Source: Thelonectria olida
Lineage: Eukaryota > Ascomycota > Sordariomycetes > Hypocreales > Nectriaceae
DNA length: 64,000 nt
Direction of reading: 5' to 3'
NCBI GenBank assembly: GCA_020736575.1
Contig: JAGPYM010000002.1
Span: 2,914,001-2,978,000, forward strand
The notes under the pieces are model-generated. The model searched no databases. It saw only the letters and a list, made by a program, of their open reading frames with translations, and was not told where the DNA came from. Below are positions 56,471 through 64,000 of this stretch, piece after piece. The translations under genes were made by a program, and so were the position numbers. Position 1 is the stretch's first letter; each line of letters starts with the position of its first letter.

Positions 56471-58982
56471 GATGGTTGATTTGAAAGAGATGTACGAATA
56501 CAGGCGGTGAAGCGAAGCTTGGCGAGTCTGGCGTTGACAGGAGAGAAGAGGAGTGAGAGAAGGTGTCGTCGACTCTGGATACGAAAATGGAAAGCAATTG
56601 GATAATGGCGAGAAGTCAAAAGGTTTCAATTGCGCCACAGTTGGGTCCAGGAGTGGTCCGTGTGACGGCAATCGAGGCTCTGCTATGGCGGAGGTTGGTT
56701 GGCAAGGAGGGAGTGAAAAGCAGGTACGAGGTCCGGATAGTCGGATAGTCGGATTGAATTTTAGGGCCGGTGCTGGTCCTGGCTTCGGCGGGATCCGAGA
56801 GAGCAGAAAATCCGGGGGAGAGAAATGAGATACTCTGGAGTGATGATGGTGAGGTGAGGGTTAGGTAGATGACGAGGGGAGGCGGCGGAATATTAGGCCA
56901 CACGAGGATGGAGACAATTAGGAGGAGGGGAGGAGAGGAGAGGAGAGGAGAGGAACGAGTGACAGAAATAGATCAGAGAGAGAAAGAGGAGGTAGAAAGA
57001 CGAACGAGACGCGGGCCAAAAAAAAAAGAGGAGAAGGTGGAAGGGGACGAAGAAAGGCTGATGCTATGAATGGCTGAAAGGTCTCGTCACGACGGGAAGA
57101 GGAGAGCCATGTTGCGTTTGCGTTGCGTTGTTCATGTGCTTTTTTCCTTTGGCTTCTCACTGGACTGGCAGTGGCCGTGTGCACCTCATCAGTGGCAGTG
57201 ACAGTGACAACAGCGTGGGGCAGCATGGTGCCTGCCTCGGATCAACTTCATCTCCTCCCCCCTCCCACCATTGCAATCCTCACAACGACAAACACAGTCA
57301 ACAGGCCGACCTGGCCACTTTATTTCTCGCCTAAACCTATGTGTTTGACTATCCAACACTCCGGACCGACGCTCGAATTAACCGCTCGCAAACACAGACG
57401 ATACGGCGTGAGAACCTTGCGAAGACGTTGAACTCGACCCGACCCCAGCCTTCTTCCCCAGATTCGACCGCCACACACCCAAGTCAGGCCACATTTCGGA
57501 CTTATGGCGGCGTCTAGTAAGGACGGCGCAGAATTCGCTTCCTAAGTGCAATATTGTCTTCTAGTGCAGATGCCACTGAGGAGAGCACGATATCAACTTC
57601 CCCATCTGGACGCCAGCGGCCCGCGGATCCCCGTCTTCCTTTTGTGGATGTGCCAACGCTATTCGGCCTGTTGCGAGATTGCTGCTACAGTGGCTGTTTC
57701 TAATGCGAGCTTATGATTGCACAGCCAGTGACTGGTGGAGCTTCGCGTAGGGAGGCATGGTGGATGGTGAGTGGACTGACATTTCCTGCAAGCCCCAAGC
57801 TGTCCCCTGTCCATCGCTGCCAGAGACATGCTGGTCCTTCCATGCGACGAGTCGTCCTGTGGTGTTGCTAGCAACCCTCTTATTATTGTAGCCCCCAGAG
57901 AGGCTGGAACCACTCCGTATGGTTGATATTCCCGCCTGCAGGATTGATTCCCTCCTTCCTTTCCAAAGACTTTCTAGCTTGCTTCTCATCGCTTGGCATC
58001 CACCCCAAACGAGCTCCGATTTGATCCATCTGGAATCTTTGTGCACATCTGGAAATGCCAGAATGCTTGTTTGTACGTCTTTGGCTACACAAAGGCAATG
58101 CTGCATCTGAGCTTAGAGCACTGCACAGCCACATCTTCCTACCTCGAGTTCTTTGTCCAGTTTTATTCGGCCATTTATAGGTAGGCAGCAACAGGTTGGG
58201 TCAAGAATTGGTGCGAGGTTGAAGCCTCCGTTCTCTATCAGTGTTGATGAGGCTGTAGAGAATACGCAGCAAAATTTCGAAACATGGTAGAATCTCTCTT
58301 TCGATTTGAATTCTTCTCTTCCGACAAGACGCACCATCGTGGCTCAAAGTCCAACTGTCGAAACGGAAGAAGGCTTTCTGTCTTTGTCCTCAGCAGCCTG
58401 GAGCTCAAAACGTGCACAGACCACCCACGACTCACTGGCCTCCGCGATTCGCTCCTTGACCGCGCCGCGCGCTCAACCGCCACAAGACGAGATTTCTACT
58501 GCCACAGTCTTTCTCAGCCTCGTCTCCCCGAACAAAACCGCTTTCATCAACGTCCCTCTCCCCCACGATCCGGTCCATCTGTGTTGGGAAGGCTACTGGC
58601 GCAAGTTTCCCACGACTGAAGACGACGGCGGGTGCTTGCGTGTCCTGGAAACCTGCTGTACTGCCTTTGCGCTTGCCCTTGCGCCGCCTTCGCTCTTGTT
58701 CTTTGATCGACCGCGCGACGCTTGACCCCCCGGAACGCTTCTTCGCTTCTTCGCTCATCGCTCGTCGCTCGCTATCGCCGGTCCCTTGCATCGAACGAGT
58801 CGCATACTCACTGCGCCTCGGAACATCGAATCGCAGATTTCTGCACTTGTCCTTGAGGTCGCTCTCGATCTGACGAGGACTCCGTCTCTCCAACGCAGAC
58901 CGCGACCGGATCCAACCATCATCGGCCTCGAGCCCACCGACCCCCCCGTCTCCTCGCAATTTTTGAAAACAACGTATTCATC
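56471..58982. promoter_or_regulatory. Divergent 2.5-kb intergenic region mpo1 / rpb7
   Basis: The mpo1-proximal half is purine-rich on the plus strand with an AGGAG microsatellite (56921-56954). The rpb7-proximal ~500 bp is CT-rich and probably promoter and leader. Open frames at 58306-58725 (+) and 58432-58959 (-) overlap each other and have biased, unconvincing composition. I see no gene. Confidence 0.5.
56921..56954 (+). repeat. AGGAG pentanucleotide microsatellite
   Basis: About five AGGAG units follow a GGAGGAGGGG stretch upstream of mpo1. Confidence 0.85.
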
Positions 58983-59658
58983 ATGTTCTTTCTCTACAAC
59001 ATGGAGCGCAGGGTCACCCTGCATCCTTCCTACTTTGGCCGCAACATGCACGACCTTGTTACGAGCAAGCTGTTGAAGGATGTGGAAGGCACTTGCGCTG
59101 GAAGCTACTATATCATTTCCATCATGGATACCTTCGATATCTCCGAGGGTCGCATTCTACCTGGTAACGGATTGGCCGAGTTCACTGTGGGCTATCGAGC
59201 CGTCGTGTGGCGGCCTTTCAAGGGCGAGACGGTATGACCTTGACGAACAGTCATTGTTCAGCAAGCTGACCCATGATTAGGTTGATGCTGTAGTCTACTC
59301 CATCAACCCCCAGGGCTTCTTTGCCCAAGCTGGTCCATTGAGGCTCTTCGTGTCTGCTCATGTATGTTGAGTGCAGGGCTGGCGTATCATGACACCCACT
59401 GACTATTGTCATAGTTGATCCCAAGCGATATCAAGTGGGATCCCAATGCTACACCTCCCCAGTTCACCAACAACGAAGACACAGTAATCGAGCCAGGGAC
59501 CCATGTCCGCGTAAAGATTATCGGTACTCGTACTGAGGTCGGAGAGATGTGGGCTATTGGCAGCATCAAGGAGGACTACCTGGGGTACGCTTTGGACGAC
59601 TTGAGTCTTTTCTTGGTCTCAATTGCTAACATTATCTTGCAGATGTCTCCAGGACTAA
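58983..59658 (+). CDS. rpb7: RNA polymerase II subunit Rpb7
   Basis: Four exons (58983-59231, 59281-59361, 59415-59584, 59643-59658) give 171 residues, exactly the usual Rpb7 length. The N-terminal RNP-like domain begins MFFLYNMERRVTLHPSYFG and includes VTSKLLKDVEGTC and GLAEFTVGYRAVVWRPFKGE. The C-terminal OB domain has VYSINPQGFFAQAGPLRLFVSAH, FTNNEDTVIEPGTHVRVKI and MWAIGSIKEDYLG. The last exon is 16 nt and adds only the end of the protein (CLQD). Rpb7 pairs with Rpb4 to form the stalk of RNA polymerase II, which binds emerging RNA and contributes to initiation and mRNA decay. The stop lies 696 bp before the aldolase start on the same strand. Confidence 0.94.
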
Positions 59659-60354
59659 TTATGAAATTGATGACGGATGAACTTGTTCAGATTGTTTCCA
59701 GCTATCCTTCTCCGACTTTACTTTGTCGAATTGAATTTGAGCGCCACAACATAGACCGGACTGTCGACCGACGACGACGTGTTGGAATGGGACGAAAGGC
59801 GTTTCCAGTTGATGATGGACTGCGGCTGCTTCTGGAACCGACACCTTGAGGGTTGATATACTGAGGACGCTTATACCAAAACAATGGCCATGACGCTGTG
59901 AACGGCGACTGCCGGGCGCTGATGGCCGTTCTGATGTTGAGGAACGTGGTGCTTGCTGGAATGGAAATATGCGGCATCTTTCTTCTTGACCAGTGTGACT
60001 AGACTCTAGGACGCAAGATTGTACCTATGGAGAATAAAAGAGAACCAGATACCCCCATTTCTTTTCACGCCCTACAGGGACATTACTGGACGCCCTATTA
60101 CGCATCATGTCGGCCTCTACGTCAGTTGTGCCGCTGATATGCACCGTCTCTGACTGAGGTGGCCTGGTGATCTTCCCCACACCCCAGAGACCCCCACCTC
60201 GGGGTCTTATTGAGGAGGACATTGGGGGACCAACCAGCCTTTAAAAGGGCCATTGGTACACATTTCTAGTTGTTTCTGTTCTACCTCAAGGGCTCCCTGT
60301 GTACTTTACAATCCTCTCATTCGTTACACCGGTCGTTTCCCATATCGATTCGCT
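59659..60354. other. Intergenic region rpb7 / aldolase
   Basis: These 696 bp hold an rpb7 3' flank and an aldolase promoter. No supported feature; the open frame at 60025-60222 (-) is unsupported. Confidence 0.5.
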
Positions 60355-61497
60355 ATGAAGACTTGCACAAGGCCCTTGCTCCGTCTGGGAGCTTCCTCGC
60401 TTACGCCGAGGACCTCTCTCTGCGTGCGGGGTGCCGGTGCCGTGAGACACTTGTCGGCTATGCAGGCGTCCAACCGGGTACGGACGGCGTTGAACGAGGG
60501 ACGGGCTTCGATGGGCGCCTGGCAGATGATTCCCAGTGCCAATGTATCCCGGGTGCTTGCGCGGTCTGGGGTTGACTGGGTGTTGGTGGACTGTGAGCAT
60601 GGCAACATGGACGGTATGAGACATGTTTGCTTTCTGGTTGCGAAATTGAATGAGAAACTGATGCCGAGTGCTGATAGATGGAGCAATGCACGAGACGGTA
60701 CCTGCAATTGCGGCGTTGGGTGTGTCTCCGATTGTGAGACTGCCAGACATGCAAGGATGGATGGTCAAGCGTACGTCCTTCTGACGTCGTCCTAGACTGA
60801 TACCTATCTAATTGCGATTTCTTTAGGTGCCCTTGATAGCGGAGCCCATGGTGTATGTATTCTTCAACCAAAGTCTTAAGAGTACACATTTATTGACATG
60901 GTAGCTAGATTGTGGTGCCGTTGCTTCGAACAGCTCAGGAAGCCAGGGAGCTCGTACAAGCTGCCAAGTTTCCACCATGGGGAAAACGTGGTTTTGGATC
61001 TCCAATTGCCCCCGAGCGCTTTAGTCCCGTGCCTAGCTTTACCGAGTATCTCCAACAGGCGAATGATGCCCTCTTGACAATTGTCCAGATTGAGACCAAG
61101 GAGGCCTTGGAGTCCGTGGATGAGATCGCCGCGGTCGAAGGAATCGATGTATTATTCATTGGCCCGTTTGACCTGGGTCAGTCAAGCTATTCTCGCTTTG
61201 TTGTCATAACGAATGATCTGACCAGCATTAGGAAACAACATCGGACATCCCATTATCGACGGTGTCATGGCCACGGAGCTCAAGGGAGCCATTGCCAAAG
61301 TCCTAGCCGCGGCTCAGAAGGCAGGCAAGAAGAGTGGCGTGTACTGCACTGGAGGTGAGCAAGCCAAGATATTTGCGGACCAGGGATTCGACATGATGAA
61401 TGTCGTGACAGACTATCCGGCACTCGACTTTGCCGCCAAGGAGCAGCTCAGCTTTGCAACTGGGGCAGCAGAGCCAGCTAGAGGAAAGTCATATTGA
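60355..61497 (+). CDS. HpcH/HpaI-family aldolase (2-oxo-acid aldolase)
   Basis: Five exons (60355-60613, 60678-60770, 60827-60852, 60909-61176, 61232-61497) give 303 residues. The first ~36 residues are Arg/Leu/Ser-rich without acids (RPLLRLGASSLTPRTSL), suggesting a mitochondrial presequence. The barrel carries the family landmarks VDWVLVDCEHGNMD (~81), SPIVRLPDMQGWMVKRALDSGAHGIVVPLL, the metal-ligand segment TIVQIETKEALES (~186) and DVLFIGPFDLG. Members cleave 4-hydroxy-2-oxo acids with a divalent metal, releasing pyruvate or glyoxylate-type products. The substrate here cannot be told; fungal relatives are often labelled 2,4-dihydroxyhept-2-ene-1,7-dioate or 2-dehydro-3-deoxyglucarate aldolase. 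Exon 3 is only 26 nt. The gene is convergent with the glutaredoxin-like gene, with 34 bp between stop codons. Confidence 0.87.
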
Positions 61498-61531
61498 TGA
61501 ATAAACGGCCTCTCGGTGGTTATGGCGGTAA

Positions 61532-61917
61532 TTAGCTCTGCTCCACCTTGTCCATCTTCTCTTCAACTTGCTCGACGGTGAAGCGGTGCATCAACTTGAT
61601 GGCCTTGCCAGACTTGGCGGGATCTTCTTCGGGAGCTGCGGCCTTGCTGATGTGAATCTGTACCTAGGGTTAACAATATTGGATCAATGTTGAGGTCCAT
61701 TGTGCTTTACCACAGGGACATCAAAGTCGTACAAGTTCCTCCACGCTTTTGAGTCGGGCTGAGGAAGATCGACATTGACTTCTTTGTACTCGAATGGGCG
61801 CTTGTCCCAAACGTTGGACAAGACACCTTTGGCCTGGCTGCAGAGACCGCAGGTGTCGCGGGTGAAGAAGGTGATTCTGGAGGGAAGCTGGAGGAGGCGA
61901 CGAGTTGCGAAGAACAT
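61532..61917 (-). CDS. Glutaredoxin-like protein
   Basis: Two exons (61917-61711 and 61663-61532) with a 47-nt intron (GTAAAG..CTAG) give 112 residues. A short Arg-rich start (MFFATRRLLQLPSRI) leads into ITFFTRDTCGLCSQAKGVL with a CxxC redox motif (C23, C26). VDLPQPDSKAWRNLYDFDVPVV follows, where DVPV is the cis-Pro strand of the thioredoxin fold. The C-terminal helix is charged (FTVEQVEEKMDKVEQ). The length and the CGLC motif fit the small glutaredoxin-like (DUF836) family, whose yeast member is poorly characterised. The N-terminal residues could be a weak mitochondrial signal. It is divergent from the CHORD gene (352 bp between starts). Confidence 0.85.
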
Positions 61918-62269
61918 TGTGGAAGATGTCTGCACAAGGAGTAGTTGGGTGTGTAGTATACAGCAGAGGCAATGTATCTTTTCCCCTCGAATTGACGGAA
62001 CAATGGACAATGTGAAATGAGTCGATGGATTTGTCAATTGGAAGCTCTCGGCAGCTATCGTCAACGGTCTAATCGCATATTCCCACAGAGCTGCCCAACC
62101 CCGCACCCAAAATAGAAGGCGGTGAATCGAACAGCTCCCCGGTTCCAGCGTCATCGGGCCCAATTTCTAGAAGCTCCCACCCCACCAACGAACTCTTCCT
62201 TACAACGCCCAATTCTTGAGATTTGAGAGAGTGCACTCTGTATCCGGTACGCGTAAAGGCTCCTTAGTC
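61918..62269. promoter_or_regulatory. Divergent promoter glutaredoxin-like / CHORD gene
   Basis: 352 bp separate the start codons. An ACGCGT lies 16-21 bp before the CHORD ATG, probably in the leader and of doubtful meaning. There is no coding sequence. Confidence 0.55.
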
Positions 62270-63361
62270 ATGGCTCAAAAGTGCGTTCATCAGGGCTGCG
62301 GCAAGCAGTTTACAGACCCCGAGGAGAAGTGCGAGTACCACCCTGGTCCCCCCATCTTCCATGAGGGGCAGAAAGGTAAGCAAGCACGGGAACGAAGCTT
62401 TCCATTGTTGTAGTTTTCAACCGTGTTGGCTAACCCGCCGAGGAAGGATGGAAGTGCTGCAAGCCGAGAGTTCTCACTTTCGACGAGTTCATGGACATCC
62501 CTCCCTGCACAACCGGCACCCATTCCACCACCGACAAGCCCCCAGAGGTGGACTCGAAGCCCCAGGAGGACGACGCCGCCCTGGCCAAGAAGATTGACAA
62601 CCTCAATGCCTCTGTTCCCACGCGCGCGCCCATACAGCCTGCCCAGCATGCCCCGACGCCTCCCCCCGCGCCCTTAGAGTCCGAGGATGACGATCCTAGC
62701 CTGGAGATTCCCGATGGAGCGACCTGTAAGCGGAAGGCGTGCAGTTCCACTTACAAAAAGGGCAGGTCGAGAGACGACGAGGAGTGTGTGCACCACCCTG
62801 GCGTGCCCATCTTTCACGAGGGAAGCAAGGGCTACTCCTGCTGTAAGAGGAGGGTGCTGGAGTTTGATCAGTTTATGAACATCGAGGGCTGCAAGACCAA
62901 GATTAGACATCTGTTCGTTGGAAGTGGCGACAAGGGCAAGGACAAGGCCAAGGAGGGCGGAGAGGAGGTTTTGGATACGGTTCGGTATGTTTCTCTTCAC
63001 AGTGGGATGGTTGCCCTGAGTTTGTGACTAACCCCTTTGCAGACACGACTTTTATCAGACGCCAGCCAACGTTATCGCGTCTTTCTTCCTCAAAAAGATC
63101 AACAAGGAGACGGCTAAGGTGGAATTCCAAGAGAAGCAGCTTTCGTTGGACCTGGCAACGACGGACGCGCTGCCTAAGCGTTATACAGCAGCTGTGCCTC
63201 TGTACGGAGCCATTGACCCGGAGAAGTCCTCGTTCAAGATTCTGGGGACGAAACTGGAGCTGCAGCTTGTCAAGTCGGACGGAGCTTCGTGGCCAGTGCT
63301 GCGGGGAGATGAGGCCTTGACGGGTGAGATTTTCCAGATTGGTCGGGCTGGCAAGGCCTGA
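62270..63361 (+). CDS. CHORD-CS domain cochaperone (CHP1/morgana type)
   Basis: Three exons (62270-62375, 62447-62984, 63043-63361) with introns of 71 and 58 nt give 320 residues. CHORD-I (residues ~5-60) has [30 protein letters not shown] and LTFDEFMDIPPC. A Pro-rich linker follows, then CHORD-II (~129-192) with CKRKACSSTY, CVHHPGVPIFHEGSKGYSCC and LEFDQFMNIEGC. The C-terminal CS domain (~215-312, DFYQTPANVIASFFLKKI and KILGTKLELQLVK) is the Hsp90-binding p23-like fold. The Cys/His sets of both CHORDs are intact, so each can bind two zinc ions. Animal and fungal members of this layout are Hsp90 cochaperones, related to plant RAR1 and SGT1. Confidence 0.92.
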
Positions 63362-63576
63362 GGGACGAGAGAAAGGAATGTAAAGTAGAAGGGGCGATGT
63401 AGCTGTATAGGTACTTTGGTGATGTGACATGGAGTTGGGCGAGCATTGAGAACGAGCGGACTGACGACAGGACAAGTCAGGTTTGAATGGGTGCATCTGA
63501 GGGACCTTTGGCGGGTGAAGCTAGGCTAGGCATGGCAGGCGTACAATATCAAGATAAGAATGATGACCAAGTCGAA

Positions 63577-64000
63577 TTACAATGGTTTCCTCCAACGTCC
63601 TTTAAGGGACCTAGCTACGAAGATAAGCCCTCCTCCACAGAAGATGGTGACTCCAGCCCAGACCCAAGCAGCGCCGTATCCCATCTGCTTCCGCAGGGCT
63701 CCGGAAATCGGAGACCCAAACAACAATGCCACAGACATGACAGAGAAGGCCATGCCAAACCTCGTGCCGATTTTACTCGGGTCCGCGGCCAATCGGACGA
63801 AAATGGTGGGCTGGAGGGCAAAGAAGGTGCCGGTGAAGAAGCCCTGGAAGACGATGGCTGCGATGAGACGGGCCGAGGTCTTGGCCGTTAGCAGACAGAT
63901 GCTGGTGATGGAGAGGATGAGGGTTGTCCCGATGATCATGTTCATTGGTCCGATGCGCTGGGCGGCAAAGGCGGGCAGAATGCGACCGAAGATGGAGCTC
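63577..64000 (-). CDS. C-terminal part of an MFS transporter, cut by the right edge
   Basis: The minus strand is open from the window edge to a stop at 63577 (about 140 residues, no start in the window). It shows the last four to five membrane helices of a major facilitator: SSIFGRILPAFAAQRIGPMN (loop and helix with the GR...PA motif), MIIGTTLILSITSICLL, LIAAIVFQGFFTGTFFAL, PTIFVRLAADPSKIGTRFG (cytoplasmic loop) and GMAFSVMSVALLFGSPISGAL, then WAGVTIFCGGGLIFVA. The GR..PA and G.R.G patterns fit the monocarboxylate-transporter-like branch common in fungi. The substrate cannot be told. It is convergent with the CHORD gene, 215 bp between stops. Confidence 0.8.
   Translation of the reverse strand, partial: SSIFGRILPAFAAQRIGPMNMIIGTTLILSITSICLLTAKTSARLIAAIVFQGFFTGTFFALQPTIFVRLAADPSKIGTRFGMAFSVMSVALLFGSPISGALRKQMGYGAAWVWAGVTIFCGGGLIFVARSLKGRWRKPL

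Noticed and set aside
58306..58959. Overlapping frames on both strands upstream of rpb7
   Set aside because: They overlap each other in a CT-rich promoter and leader, and the Arg-rich minus frame reflects base composition only.
62249..62254. ACGCGT just before the CHORD gene
   Set aside because: It is only 16-21 bp from the ATG and so probably within the transcript. A single hexamer is expected every 4 kb by chance.

Overview
The window is nuclear DNA of a filamentous ascomycete (Pezizomycotina, most likely a Sordariomycete close to Hypocreales). The signs are many short introns (47-110 nt) with GT..AG ends and CTNAC-type branch sites, intergenic distances of 0.2-4 kb, CT-rich leaders, and protein families in their fungal forms (Lrg1-type LIM-RhoGAP, Sec66, Mpo1, Erg26, arginine-specific carbamoyl-phosphate synthase). 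The order is inferred from general resemblance, not from a search. No rRNA, tRNA, CRISPR array or intact transposon was recognised.

Layout, left to right. 1-1260: 5' part of a minus-strand gene cut by the window edge. 2.0-3.2 kb: sterol C-3 dehydrogenase Erg26. 4.3-8.1 kb: LIM-RhoGAP Lrg1. 8.1-11.8 kb: gene-poor. 11.8-13.5 kb: membrane alpha/beta hydrolase. 14.4-15.5 kb: conserved-looking gene whose reading frame does not join cleanly. 15.5-19.4 kb: gene-poor, with one small two-exon candidate. 19.4-20.2 kb: unknown protein with an Asp run. 20.8-22.5 kb: UBE2Z-type E2 with a second E2 fold and microexons. 23.8-25.1 kb: clamp-loader subunit Rfc2. 25.3-26.9 kb: coiled-coil protein. 27.5-34.2 kb: spliceosomal helicase Brr2. 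35.0-37.1 kb: PWWP chromatin protein. 37.8-40.3 kb: origin recognition complex Orc3. 41.4-41.9 kb: unknown small protein. 42.4-43.2 kb: Sec66. 43.9-46.0 kb: Npl4. 46.8-50.8 kb: Cpa2. 52.7-53.5 kb: predicted secreted protein. 54.1-55.0 kb: Cys-rich-start protein. 55.7-56.5 kb: Mpo1. 59.0-59.7 kb: Rpb7. 60.4-61.5 kb: HpcH/HpaI aldolase. 61.5-61.9 kb: glutaredoxin-like. 62.3-63.4 kb: CHORD-CS cochaperone. 63.6-64.0 kb: C-terminal end of an MFS transporter.

The region is a mosaic of housekeeping genes, not a metabolite cluster. Local groupings that may matter are two replication genes (rfc2, orc3) that both carry MluI-box motifs close to the start codon, a divergent ER pair (sec66 and npl4), and cpa2 with a paired GATA site and a Gcn4/CPC1-like site upstream. 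The most unusual structures are the E2 gene (tandem UBC folds, 12- and 22-nt exons, a GC-AG intron) and a 12-bp minisatellite inside the long second intron of cpa2. Exon joins were derived by hand from reading-frame continuity, splice signals and remembered family sequence patterns. No transcript data were available.
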